The notes under the pieces are model-generated. The model was not told the origin of the DNA. It made no database searches and was given only the letters and a program-made list of their open reading frames with translations. The translations under genes and the position numbers were made by a program. This document shows, one piece after another, positions 10,791 to 22,269 of a DNA stretch of 64,000 nucleotides. Origin of the DNA: Liolophura sinensis (Eukaryota > Mollusca > Polyplacophora > Chitonida > Chitonidae); assembly GCF_032854445.1 (NCBI RefSeq), contig NC_088303.1, forward strand, positions 12,161,501 to 12,225,500, written 5' to 3'. Every line of letters starts with the position of its first letter. Within the stretch, counting starts at the first letter, position 1.

Positions 10791-11029
10791 GACTTCAATA
10801 GCAAAAGTTATTACTGCAGAAACTGGTCATGAGTATTCAAGTGACTTCACGATAAGTGGCTTAAATTTTACAGTTGTATTTTATAGTATAAATCTGCTGT
10901 GCATAAATATAGATGGAGTGTCCGAACGGTATCGTTCTTGTCCTCTCGGGTCGTCGACCACGGCACGAGAACGGTACCCTTCGCTTGCGATTTGCACCGT
11001 CCTAGTGCCTAGGACCGCAGGGTGAGATG

Positions 11030-12415
11030 TCCTCAATGACTTCATGTTGGTGCGTGTCTCCAGGCTTGGTGTAGTTTAATTTTTTTCAATTAAGATAAAA
11101 TTCTGATAACCATTTGACATAGAGATGGAAATATGATTTAAGTAATACAGCGTGAGTCATGCATGCCCCTATGCCCAGTCTTGTTTTCATGTCCTTCCCA
11201 TGAAATAAGATTATGTTGTGTTAATACGTGCTCCGTATGGATACAGACAATAGTGACCATTTTCTGGTTTGGGTGCACCCTTCAATACATGAGCACCACA
11301 AACATCATTCTCATATTTATCCCCGGTAATACTGCACATGCATATCGACTTTCCATACATTGCGATGCGTGGTTTTGGAGAAAACGTTTCTTTTTAAAGA
11401 TATCCATCCATGTCCGATATGGCGTTTAAGTAAACCAGCCATGCGTAATGCTTTACAGACGAGTACGTTGGCCAGTCCATATGGTGTTGAAAATTGCTAG
11501 TCATTTCCAGCTATGCCCTGCAGTTTTCTAGCAATACGACAAAAAAACGAAATTACAAAAAAAACAGAAAATAGTATACCTTGGACATCTAATAATGAAA
11601 ATCGATCACGTCCCCTTGACATTTTACCGCTAATCTTTTATGTTAGTTAACAATAGCGTAACAGGGTTTTGGATGGCACTTAGCATTTATACAGATCTTG
11701 ATTGGCGAAGAATTTATATCAGGAAGAAAGAACACGAGTCTGCTCCATGCCAGCGTTCTGTCGCACATACTGTGACTGGGTAAGATGTCTGATTTGAAGT
11801 CCTCCGCATGACTGGTTAGTGAGGTGTTTACACGTGTGCCTTGATCGATAAGTCATTATAAATATCGGCTGTTGATCTATTCCTCATTAGGATAGATTCG
11901 CATATAACCCTGAGGACTCTATGTGCCAGTATTGTTAGATGTAGAAAAGTTACTTATTCGACAGTAGCTGATACAGTGGATTGACATACGTCTGTTTAAT
12001 CAGGACAGCCTGTAATTTCCAACTTTTGGACTGTAGCCACCTTACAGTTTCCGGTCATTAAAATATGTTAGATTAAAACGATAGTATTGATTTGGAGAAA
12101 ATCTACACACCACAGCTCATGTTTGTGACCAGGCTCAACAGAGATTTGGCAAGAATCGTGGACAACTGCCACACATTCATTCAAAAATCAAAAAAAAAAA
12201 TTCAAACTTAACTAAGAGGGGAATTGTAATTCACACTCAGTCGGTTTAACAAGCAGATATTGTCTGTTTTAGGTCAAAAGGGTCCCTACTCCACAACGGT
12301 CCCAACTCCACAACATTTTGTTTCACAGTGTTACAGATTAGGCACAAAGCCCTAATCAATTATTTATTTTTCTTATTAACGAATATCAACCTCTCCATGA
12401 CCTCGTCTGTCTGGT
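11030..12415. other. No feature seen
   Basis: Unique AT-rich sequence. An 88-codon open frame at 11163-11429 has no recognisable motif and no convincing splice context. Confidence 0.4.
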
Positions 12416-12423
12416 AGACACCT

Positions 12424-12815
12424 CCGATCTATGCTAAACGCTCTATATATCATACATCTCCAGTGTATGCTAAACGCTCTATATATCATACATCTCCAGT
12501 GTACGCTAACCGCTCTATATATCATACATCTCCAGTGTATGCTAAACGCTCTATATATCATACATCTCCAGTGTACGCTAAACGCTCTATATATCATACA
12601 TCTCCAGTGTACGCTAAACGCTCTATATATCATACATCTCCAGTGTATGCTAAACGCTCTATATATCATACATCTCCAGTGTACGCTAAACGCTCTATAT
12701 ATCATACATCTCCAGTGTATGCTAAACGCTCTATATATCATACATCTCCAGTGTATGCTAAACGCTCTATATATCATACATCTTCAGTGTATGCTAGACG
12801 CTCTAAATATCTGAG
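12424..12815. repeat. 36-bp minisatellite, about 11 copies
   Basis: The unit 'atgctaaacgctctatatat' plus 'catacatctccagtgt' is 36 bp and varies mainly at one base (tatgc or tacgc). Because 36 is a multiple of three, the array stays open in several frames on both strands, giving 12-residue repeats that should not be called proteins. Confidence 0.93.
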
Positions 12816-13279
12816 GAATCCGCCAACCATCACTAATCAGAGCAAAGTAACTTATGTTTTTCTAATTAAATTAAAATTATAAAATAATAATACAGATTAA
12901 TATTTGGCCTGGGTATGTCATCAGCTTATTTACTTAAATTGTATGTGCCTTTGAGTGAGAATTTTTTTACAAAGAAGTGGATATTAACGTGCAATCGCCT
13001 GGCAATTCCTGTCGTCTATTTGGTATCAATGTGCTGCGCATGTCATGCATGTGTAAAAATTAAGATGGCGTCACTCAAATGTAACCCTTTCATTTCCCCA
13101 CCCCCATGTAGCCCCGCTATACAGCTGTGAAGTGTTTGCTTGGAGCATTTACTGTTCTTCAGTAGGCCAGCGGATTTCACTCCAAACTACATGAAATACA
13201 AGAATAAAACCCTTGTGATAGACCTTTACTTGTTACATGCGACATACATGGTTACGTATTCAGTGAGACTGGTTGTAAT

Positions 13280-14088
13280 TTAGCATGCGTGTGTCGTAAC
13301 AGATTTTAGACACTTGATATCTGTGATGTCTGACAAATCTGACAATGACTGGTGGAAATAATGGCCATGACCGCTCTGATTCTGTGATCTGCTGACGTCT
13401 GGATGGCGTGAAGTTACTTCTTTCCTCTTCGCGAATTCGTTCCCGCTCAAACGAGAGACGCTGGTCAAGCGGACGTCGTCTTGAATGAGAACCTTGTATA
13501 ATGTGACACAAAGTATTGGCTAGAATGGTAAGATAAGAAACTAGTGACAGGCCAAACGGGCTATGTATTAACGCAGAGATTCCATGTCATGCAAGGGAGG
13601 ATTCAAATCTGCATCACAATGAAGGCCTTTCAAGCCACTAATGTCACCAAACACATAACCACGACCGTAATGCACCAATTATTTGAGGACTAGTATTTTT
13701 ACATCACCACAACCGCCTTCCTTCCCGTCCTCACACCCTTACGATGAGCTTTTCTTTTTAACCTTATACCGGAACAATACATACCCCACTTTTCCCCGTG
13801 TTTCATTCTAAAACGTCATCAAATCAAAAGAAGTTTCGTCACATTTCTCGTCGAAGACTGAGTAAAAAAAATCCATCTCGTAGCATGTGAGTGTTGGAAT
13901 TTTCATACATAATAGACAGAGATATAAAAAGCCCCTCCCCTCACTGCTCCCTTTACCCCTTTTCTAACCCCTCTTTGGTATATTCTTGTCTGAAGTAGTG
14001 CGTGCCACCACAAGTCGTACACTCTGGCACGGTGGCAAAAAACTGCCGGCTGGACATGGACCTTCTCCAAATCGGACAGGTTTGTCAC
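13280..14088 (-). CDS. Candidate terminal exons of a minus-strand gene, function unknown
   Basis: The terminal exon 13280-13519 follows a strong acceptor (tttcttatcttaccattctag) and stays open for 79 codons to TAA, with a Ser-rich, protein-like C-terminus ending SVTTHAC. A possible preceding exon, 13957-14088, has acceptor cttcttctccaag and donor GTAAAG, is open for 44 codons, and joins in phase 0. No domain is recognised and no start exon was found. The upstream exon is uncertain because the same DNA is also open on the plus strand (13999-14196, with residues such as LQIGQVCHLGEEEV). The last exon is the better supported part. Confidence 0.38.
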
Positions 14089-14199
14089 CTTGGAGAAGAA
14101 GAAGTTACCACCATTATTATTTCGGTTCCTTCATTCCAGCAGCATTCAACATCTTATGTCTTCTCAAACACAAATGACCTGAATAATTCTTGGTAAAGA

Positions 14200-15230
14200 T
14201 ATGACAGTATTGATGTTAAGGTCATGCTTGCACTTCAGCGACTGTGTTATGCCAGTTCACTAAAGTGTGGCCAAGGCAAACTAATATCATTGACTGAGTT
14301 GTGTTTAAGGCCCTACGCACTGAAAAGAGTTTAACAAACACGGCGACGCCTAATGTCATAGGTGGAGAAATAACTGCCGTTTCATACACCTATAACTATA
14401 CTAACAGTAAATGGGTGTCATCTTTGTGATGTCGTCACAATATTCATGGTGGACAAAAGTGAAGTTAATGATATACAATATTGTAAGCAAATGATTAAAT
14501 GGATGTATTCACATACCTAGTACATAAGTATGAAGTCTTGTAATTATACAATATCCGTTTCAATCTAGTTCTCTTATACGAGATTTTCAAGGTCTCCCTG
14601 CTTCAATTATTCTCGGGCCCATGGTGATAAAGAGTGGTGGCGAGTGCTCTCTCGTGTGGTCTTGCATGAAGTACGTGTGATACCGTTACTTTTCGCCAAT
14701 ATGACCGATGCCCCATGTCGATAAGCCACCAGTATTTTGTCACAGGTAAGTCACGCATTAGAGAGACTTCAGCTTCAGAACCATACGCTTGGGTTGTACA
14801 AGTGAAGTTGCCGTCTATTGTTTGTGGCTGTCTATTGTTTGTGGCTGACCCGCTTCTCAGATGCTCATTGTGAAAAGCAGATTCTTCACTGAACTGACGG
14901 ATCGATACCTTCTGCTACGGGATATACACATGAGAATTCCTGAGGTCTGTTGATAATTTTTACGTAATACACAAGTAAAGTAAATTCAGAAAATGAAAAG
15001 CGGATGATGACTCGACGTTTAGCTAGTATATGTTACTATGCAGGTAGCAAAATAAATTGCCGTCTTATACAGGCTTAAAAAGTGCAATTACTCGTGTATG
15101 TGAAATAAGTGTATTATTGAATTACGTGTATAGTCTCATTATTATGCATTTCAGTATCATTTATTAGTACGTATTTCGAGTCTCTCCGCATATTGTGGCA
15201 TATTACAGCTAATCTCTCATTAATACACGA
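14200..15230. other. No confident feature
   Basis: Unique sequence. A CACAG/GTAAGT donor-like site at about 14745 follows a short open plus-strand frame, but no partner exon was found. Confidence 0.35.
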
Positions 15231-15234
15231 TCGG

Positions 15235-15692
15235 TCTCCTCGCTTCGACCATTGGGCTTCTCACTCACACGACTAGGGCTCTCGCAAGATTTGGGCTCTC
15301 ACTTACATGACTGGAGCTCCCACTTGGACCATCGGGGCTATCATTACAACGATCAGGGCTCTCGGTTAGACCATTTGGGCTCTCATTCACACGATTAGGT
15401 CCTATGCTTTGGTCATCATGGCTTTCATTCACACGATTATGGCACTTAAACCAGCGGGGCTATCACTCACACGATTAGGGCTCTCGCTTAGATCATGGTG
15501 CTCTCACTCACACGATCGGGGCTCTCACTTAAACCCTCTGCACTCTCACTCACGCGACTGGGGCTCTCATTTAAACCACCGGGCTCTCGCAAGATTATGG
15601 CTCTCACTCGATTGGGTTCACTTACACGATCTGTGCTCTGACTTACACGATTGAAGTTCTCACTTACACAATTGGAGTTCTCGTTTACAATA
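15235..15692. repeat. ~31-bp minisatellite
   Basis: Modules of 'gggctctcactcacacgatt' alternate with 'agaccat' or 'aaacca' variants at about 30-33-bp spacing and are strongly diverged. Confidence 0.75.
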
Positions 15693-15701
15693 AAAGTGGG
15701 G

Positions 15702-15965
15702 GCCTCCGTGGCTCAGTTAGTTAACGCGCTATGGCAGCGTAATGACCCAGGAGCCTCTCACCAATGTGGTCGCTGTGAGTTCTAGTCCAGCTCATGCTGG
15801 CTTCCCCTGCGACTGGACTTGGGAAGGTCTCTCAGCAACCTGCGGATGGTCGTTGGTTTCCCACGGGGATCTGTCCTGTTTCCTCCCAGTATAATGCTGG
15901 TCACCGTCGTATAAGTGAAATATTCTTGAGTATGGCGTAAAACACCAATCAAATAAATACAAGAA
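15702..15965 (+). mobile_element. Full-length tRNA-derived SINE
   Basis: It starts 'gggcctccgtggctcagtta', keeps a B-box-like 'gagttctagtcc', the shared body and the 'caaataaatacaag' tail. No clean target-site duplication was seen. Confidence 0.9.
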
Positions 15966-16257
15966 AAACGCTTAGGAGTCCGCTGGAATAATGTTGTGCA
16001 TTAAAACAATGCATATGTATAATCTGTGATTAGTGGTTTAGGAGAGTTTTTGTTTTTTTCTGACATCACTTCCTGCCGTAACGATGAGTGAAGTTGGCAT
16101 GGTTGGACATTTCTGTACAAATTGGGTATCGGTGGCAGTGATGTTAACTGGATGCAGACAGCATGTGGTGTAGGGTGTATGGAATGAACTGCTCGTACTG
16201 AATCCAGGTATGTTTTATATTGCAGATGCGGGATGTTTTTCTATAGTGTACTAGTCC

Positions 16258-18258
16258 ATGGCTAGGGTGCTACCTTACCTGGTTTGCCTCTGTGTGGCCG
16301 TGGTGACTTTTGTCATAACCACTGGCCCTAGGCTCTTCACAACACACAAGAGCAAAAGCCAGATCCACGAGAGCGTCAGCCAGAATGCTCCCAGCCTTGT
16401 GATCACTAGTGGCAACACGAGTCCGGATCTGCGCCCGTCCACCACCCACGAAGAGAACAAAAACCTACCAGTGCCGACCTCAGGCTACGTCGTGGACACA
16501 ATCGGCTGCAGGATTCCAAAACTAGATCCATTTGACGACTCAGTTAGACAGTACGTCAAGGAGTATCTACAGTTTGACTGTGCGTCAAGGAATGTGCCCT
16601 CTGTGACGTATCAAGACGGCGGCTACTTGAGGATTAACCGCACGGCTTTGCGGCATTACAGAGGGAGTCTGGCCTTTTGTCAACTGTCGGCGGTGGTTCG
16701 ACAGAATGGGACGGACGACGGGTTCGTCGTCTTACCTGTACGCGTGTTCAATTTTGATATCCAAGTGAAGACCGAGTTTGTCAAGGTTCAATGCTTTAAT
16801 ACGGCTGGCGTGAAATATGGACTGAATTACTACGCATTTATTCAGCCTAAACCTCGGATCCTAGATCGACTACGGAGTAAAGGTCGGAAATTCCGACAGA
16901 AATATGGAGTGAAGAACCCGATGAGTATCATCGTGGTGATCGTCGATTCCATGTCCAGGCTGAACATGATCCGACAGCTTCCCAAGACCAGGGACTATCT
17001 GCTGTCCACTTTGGCAGCAATAGAATTCATGGGATATAATAAGGTTGCTGACAACACCTTTCCTAATATTATATCTCTTCTAACGGGGAAATTTGCCTCG
17101 GAATTAGGACTAACCACCTCTAGATTGAAGTCAGCTTATATGGACAAACTTGATTACATTTGGAAGCAGTACTCCCAAGCTGGATATGCTACGTTTATGG
17201 CCGAAGACGATCCCAGATATACGGAATTTAATTACAAGAAACTTGGTTTTACTGAGCCACCCACAGACTATTATTACAGACCACTATCCTTGGCGATGGA
17301 AAATGAAAGGGCCCTGTGGAGTCATTCGCACAACTGTGTTGGCGACCGATTTGAAATTCAGGTCCTTCTCGACTGGCTTCGGGATTTCCTCCGGATAAAC
17401 AAAAATACACCTTCTTTCTCATTCACCTTCTTAAACCGATTAAGTCATGACAACTTGAACAAGGTCAAGGTTGCAGATGGTGTTTATCTGAGATTTTTCA
17501 AAACTTTAAAAGCTGAAGGTCATCTAAATAATTCCGTTTTGTTTGTCTTGAGTGACCATGGAATACGTTTTGGGGCAATTCGACAAACGCACATAGGCTG
17601 GATGGAAGAAAGGCTGCCAATGCTGTTTGCTGTCCTGCCCAAGTGGTTTAAGCAGATCTACCCCACTCAATTCAGTCAATTAAAGACAAACTCTGGCAGA
17701 CTTACTACTCCATTCGATCTCTACGAAACTTTCAAAGACATTTTGTTTTTGAATTTCACAACACCGCCATCTCCAACCAAACTCACCCGAGGTGTTAGTC
17801 TCTTTTCTCCTGTCCCATCGCACCGGACGTGTACAGACGCGCAAATCCCTATCCACTGGTGCACGTGCACTTCTCGGACACTACTATCCACGGCCAACCA
17901 AAATGCCCAAAAGGTAGCCAAGGCGATTGTTGCTCACATCAATAGTATTGTTAATAAAACCAAGCAATGTGCAAAGCTGTCGTTACTCTCTATTCACCAG
18001 GCATTGCTGTATGACTTGAAGGGAGAGGCTTTTGGTGGTTCTCACAGCCTGACGGGGAACAACCAGTCAAGCGTAGACTACCGGGTAACCTTGACAACTG
18101 CCCCAGGAGAGGCCATGTTTGAGGCCAGTGTACGACATTACGACCTGGGTGACAGGTTTAAGGTCCTTGATGACATCAGCAGAATCAATCGTTACCGGAA
18201 TCAGTCATACTGCGCTCATAACCCCGAGCTGAAAAAATACTGCTTTTGTATGAATTAA
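16258..18258 (+). CDS. DUF229 family (alkaline-phosphatase superfamily) membrane-anchored ectoenzyme, 666 aa
   Basis: A single uninterrupted frame with an in-frame TAG six bases before the ATG, so the start is well fixed. Residues 4-22 (VLPYLVCLCVAVVTFVI region) form a signal anchor, so the body is probably lumenal or extracellular. From about residue 75 it matches the DUF229 layout: a Cys-containing N-terminal part, then the alkaline-phosphatase/sulfatase-like core with VVIVDSMSR (Asp230), NTFPNI (Thr267, the nucleophile-equivalent position), LSHDN (His397, Asp398) and LSDHG (Asp433, His434), all metal-site-type motifs. The C-terminal part is Cys-rich (WCTC, YCFC) with several N-glycosylation sequons. 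DUF229 proteins are widespread in nematodes and molluscs; the substrate is not established. It is intronless, which would fit a retrocopy or a family of single-exon genes. All expected catalytic motifs appear intact. Confidence 0.93.
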   Translation: MARVLPYLVCLCVAVVTFVITTGPRLFTTHKSKSQIHESVSQNAPSLVITSGNTSPDLRPSTTHEENKNLPVPTSGYVVDTIGCRIPKLDPFDDSVRQYVKEYLQFDCASRNVPSVTYQDGGYLRINRTALRHYRGSLAFCQLSAVVRQNGTDDGFVVLPVRVFNFDIQVKTEFVKVQCFNTAGVKYGLNYYAFIQPKPRILDRLRSKGRKFRQKYGVKNPMSIIVVIVDSMSRLNMIRQLPKTRDYLLSTLAAIEFMGYNKVADNTFPNIISLLTGKFASELGLTTSRLKSAYMDKLDYIWKQYSQAGYATFMAEDDPRYTEFNYKKLGFTEPPTDYYYRPLSLAMENERALWSHSHNCVGDRFEIQVLLDWLRDFLRINKNTPSFSFTFLNRLSHDNLNKVKVADGVYLRFFKTLKAEGHLNNSVLFVLSDHGIRFGAIRQTHIGWMEERLPMLFAVLPKWFKQIYPTQFSQLKTNSGRLTTPFDLYETFKDILFLNFTTPPSPTKLTRGVSLFSPVPSHRTCTDAQIPIHWCTCTSRTLLSTANQNAQKVAKAIVAHINSIVNKTKQCAKLSLLSIHQALLYDLKGEAFGGSHSLTGNNQSSVDYRVTLTTAPGEAMFEASVRHYDLGDRFKVLDDISRINRYRNQSYCAHNPELKKYCFCMN

Positions 18259-18275
18259 GCCTCTCCTAAATGATG

Positions 18276-18281
18276 AATAAA
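18276..18281 (+). terminator. Poly(A) signal of the DUF229 gene
   Basis: AATAAA 18 nt past the stop codon. It is unusually close, so the 3' UTR would be very short unless a later signal is used. Confidence 0.55.
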
Positions 18282-18539
18282 CCATTCTGAAACTTTTCGC
18301 CTAAACTCCTTTACTCTTGTGATTTCAGTTTGGTTTGTATGTCAAGATATCAATGAGTTGTGTATAAGGATCCCAAACGTTAACGTATGATTTAGGATTT
18401 TGCCAGAAAAAGTACTGTATCGGGTACGTGAATTAAAATTGTATTACCAGTACACAGTTGTTGACCCTGTCATACAGTAAATAATTTATTTATTGATAAA
18501 TTGATTGTTATTTTGTGTTACGCTCGAGTGTATTCGTGT

Positions 18540-19095
18540 ACGTCACCTGTGTGATCATGGTCAGGTTTGTGAGTACTGGAACCCCAGCAGAAACCCGGGT
18601 TTATCACCTGTATGACCATGGACAGGTTTGTGAGTACTGGAACCCTGGTAGAATCTCGGGTATATCAGCTGTGTGACCATGGTCAGGTTTATGAGTACTG
18701 AAACCCCGACAGAATCCCGGGTATATCAGCTGTGTGACCATGGTCAGGTTTGTGAGTACTGGAACCCCGACAGAATCCCGGGTATATCAGCTGTGTGACC
18801 ATGGTCAGGTTTGCGAGTACTGGAAACCTGGCAGAATCCCGGATATATCAGCTGTGTGACCATGGTCAAGTTTGTGAGTACTGGAACCCGGGCAGAATCT
18901 CGGGTATATCAGCTGTGTGACCATGGTCAGGTTTGTGAATACCGGAACCATGGCAGAATCTCGGGTATATCACCAGTGGGTCAGGCTTACGAGTAGCACA
19001 ACCATGGTAGAATCTCGGATATATCAGCTGTGTGACCATGGCCAGGTTTGTGAGTACTGGAACCATGGCAGAATCCCGGGTATATCACCTATATA
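18540..19095. repeat. 61-bp minisatellite, about 9 copies
   Basis: The unit contains 'gtgtgaccatggtcaggttt', 'gtgagtactggaacc' and 'agaatcccgggtatatcagc'. Copies step by 61 bp (for example 18671 to 18732). It begins about 280 bp after the DUF229 stop codon. Confidence 0.92.
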
Positions 19096-19099
19096 GACA

Positions 19100-20300
19100 A
19101 TCCTGCGAACCAATGAACACTAGAGGAAATACTTACTCTCGTCCATTTTGTCATCAATATATAAACACTTGTAACGGCATTCCTTACCAAAAAGAAAAAT
19201 TAGGGGGGATCGGGCATCTTAAAATGTTTTCCGCTATACTCAAGAATATTTCACTTAAACGACGGTGGCTAAATCAATGAGAAAGCGCTAATAAAAAAAG
19301 ATGCTGTAGTATATTTCTTTTAGTCAGTCGCCTATATTCAGCTATCTGTAAAGTCAGTCAAACACGCTACCAATATTTTCTATTGTTAGTGACCACTAAC
19401 ACCACAAGCTATACACTTTGATATTTTGTACGTCTATATGAAAGGAAGAGAAAACTTAAAACAGTCACACTATCGGCTGAAAAGAGCACATTTTTTTCTA
19501 TCTGGTGGTGCCTGCTGCACAATTTTGCGATTTTTCTTTGCCTAACACGTAAAGCCTGAAAACGGCAAAGCTGGCATAAATCGCTGAGTCCATCGCATCC
19601 TCCATCTTTAACACCCTATAATTTATGCTGGGGGTGTGTTGCCTCTCAGCCAGTGAGAGTCGTTAAACCTGCCGGCTTGTTCGTGTAAACTCGGAACCTA
19701 TGTCCAGCATTCCGGTTTCCCAATCGTCAAGTGGAAAACGAACTGTACTGTTCGCTTCCTTCTGGGAAGAAGGGTTCTACCGGAAATGTACGAACTGCAC
19801 TTCGGCGATATCCTACGGAAATTCTCCTCCTAGGCTTCAAAATTAGTTCTTAGGCAAAATGGAGTAGCCCACAGCGGATTTTGATGCTGACTTTATGGCT
19901 TGAGGTACGTATTAGAATTTTTATGGCATGCACCTGCGAGGTATTTGTTTGATGTTTAAACTTTCTTCTCCTTTAATGCAAGAAAAATGCAGTTAGAATA
20001 CCTTTTGTAATTCAGTTCATAATGTTCATAAACTTCATACGCCTGGTTTCAACGCCAAGAGCTCATTGTCTCGGTGACGTCATAATTATTTAAAAAACGA
20101 GTGGCATTCTGGACAATGGGCGTGGAGAGTATTTTGTTTCAAAATAGCTGCACCAACATAGGGTTAGAACGAACTACACGCAGTGACACAGCTTACACTA
20201 CTGGCTCAGCGAATAGACTATATTGCTTTTTATAACAAAATTTCGTAACATCCAACTCTAAAACCATACTACCGTGAGATCATATACTACAAGAGATAAA
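19100..20300. other. No gene seen; one SINE scrap
   Basis: At 19225-19262 the reverse-strand text 'tactcaagaatatttcactt' is a SINE 3' scrap. The rest is unique. Confidence 0.4.
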
Positions 20301-20304
20301 ATAA

Positions 20305-20679
20305 CATTCCTTTATGAGTGAATGAGTGAGTGAGTGGTTGGGGTATAACGTCGTACTCAACAATTTTTCAGTCATTTGACAACGAAGGAATCCTTAGGGT
20401 GTATGTAATGTGCCGCCTTGTTGCAGGACGAATTTCCACCGCTCTTTCATCTAATACTGCTTCACTGAGACGATTCACCGAAGGCAAGTGAGGCGCCTCG
20501 CCCAAGCAATTATACTGATACGGGTCAACCAGTCGTTGCACTATCCCCTTCATGCTGGACGCCAAGCGAGGAAGTCACAACTTTCTCTTTTAAAGTCTTA
20601 GGTGTGATTCTACCCAGTAGATCCTCGATCTACCGCTCACGAAGCCGACGCTCTATCCAGGTCGGTCATTCCTTTATGA
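20305..20679 (-). mobile_element. Second-family tRNA-derived SINE with perfect 13-bp target-site duplication
   Basis: On the minus strand this element matches the one at 48.4 kb: a tRNA-like head, a body containing 'gaaggggatagtgcaacgac', and an ACTC-repeat tail. The target-site duplication cattcctttatga lies at 20305-20317 and 20667-20679. The sharp flanks suggest a fairly recent insertion. Confidence 0.93.
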
Positions 20680-20869
20680 AAGTTATATTACACTAAAACG
20701 CGCGAACAATGTCAAATATGGCAGTGTCAGAAACAGGGTTTAGATTAAAGTCAATAACAGCTTAAGTGACTGGTAAAAACATATTGAACTCCATCCAGCT
20801 TGCAAGGTGGTAAAAAACTGGACCTTTCTATGCCAGCGGCACTCCACTTTCCTCAACCCATAAAACTGA

Positions 20870-20932
20870 CCACCACTGTATGAGTGAAAAATGCTTGTGT
20901 GCGGTTTTAAACGACAATTAAATAAATAAAGA
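20870..20932 (+). mobile_element. SINE-like tail scrap
   Basis: 'gtatgagtgaaaaatgcttg' through 'acaattaaataaataaag' resembles the end of a SINE of this superfamily, but is too diverged to assign. Confidence 0.4.
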
Positions 20933-21162
20933 TTTTAAATAACCACAAATAAAGGGACAAATACATATAACACTTTATAAATACCTGAAATTGAAAGGGG
21001 CTCACTCGTTCATCTGGTCGAGTTAAAGCTGCCCAAAGAGCGTGCCGTGTCGCGTATGGAAACAATTAGGCAAGGATGACGTCACAACTTCTTTGATGGA
21101 TACTTCCTTCGATAGTTTGAACACGAATCCTACGTCCATCAGATTTTCAAAAGGACATAATT

Positions 21163-21375
21163 ACACTCTCAAAAAAATAATCTGTTAATTCTATTACAAC
21201 AGATTATTGTCTTAAATATAGTAGAAATATCCATTAAACCAACACAGAGGTTGTACTAGACTAACATGACATTATGTTGAATATCGCAAAGTATGATGTT
21301 ATAATAACAGAATACATTCTAGCATCACATAGACAACAGACTTTCTGCTAACACTTGCAAATTATTTTCTGGAGT
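21163..21375. mobile_element. MITE-like inverted-repeat element, copy 1
   Basis: The left end 'acactctcaaaaaaataatc' and the right end read in reverse ('actccagaaaataatttgc') are related. The homology continues inward through 'agcagaaagtctgttgtct' and 'gatgctagaatgtattctg', forming long imperfect terminal inverted repeats with a short unique centre. No coding capacity; a non-autonomous DNA element or foldback. Confidence 0.6.
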
Positions 21376-22008
21376 CCTACATCTATCAGATCTCCAAAAG
21401 GCCATAAAGATGTACACAAACCCTATATCCATCAAATCTCCTACAGGGATTTTAACAGTAAAACACACACACTTCATAAGGAAGTTTTAAAGCAGAATAT
21501 TATAATCTAACACTTGTCTTATGTCAAATTAACACCTTTAGATCCCGTGTTTCGCTTTATACACGTTGTACATGCTGTAACCTAACCTTATGTTACGAAC
21601 AATTGTTACACGAAGTAACATTTTAAGATGTTGTCTCACATTTCATAGTATTCAACTGGTATCATTTAAACACTTTGAAAATGTTGACGGTTTGACACAT
21701 GCAATTTAAGAGTGTAGCTTTTTGAACATCTGAATGCTGGGTCTGTTATTCTATCAAAAATGAACAGCCCGAAGAGCTTGGACATGCGCTGTCTGCCAAA
21801 TTCAGTGTGTTCTGGTTTAACAAGGTGTGTCATTTGAGAGTGTAGGGAACTCGAGTAATGTCCCATACAACGTAACTTATGTCACTTGAGGTCACTCACC
21901 TGTGTCATACTATATCTGGGTATCACATGTTCGCCTTCTAAATATCCAAACGACAAGTTGGCACTTTTCAAGTTGTGAAAGTAATGTATACGGTAACCAA
22001 TATAGGGT

Positions 22009-22226
22009 ACCCTCAAATGATAATCTGTTAATTCTAGCAGAAAGTCTGTTGTCTGAGTGATGTTAGAATGTATTCTGTTGTTGCCTCAGATTATTCCAGT
22101 AAATAAATAAGACACATTCACCATAAAGATTCCATTTGACTAACACAATATTAGGTTGAATAGCATTCGAGCATCACTCAGACAATAGACTTTTTGATGA
22201 AATTAACGGAGTATTTTTGGAGTGTG
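22009..22226. mobile_element. MITE-like inverted-repeat element, copy 2
   Basis: Same structure as the element at 21.16 kb: 'ataatctgttaattctagca' at the left, and 'aattaacggagtatttttgg' at the right reading as its inverted partner. The two copies share 'gattattccagtaaat'-type central text only weakly. Confidence 0.6.
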
Positions 22227-22269
22227 GATGTTCTAATCTAATAATGATGATTTTTCCTAATTTCTGTCG

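Noticed and set aside
12376-12882. Three overlapping 127-139-aa frames with 12-residue repeats
   Set aside because: The 36-bp unit keeps several frames open on both strands; no independent evidence of coding.
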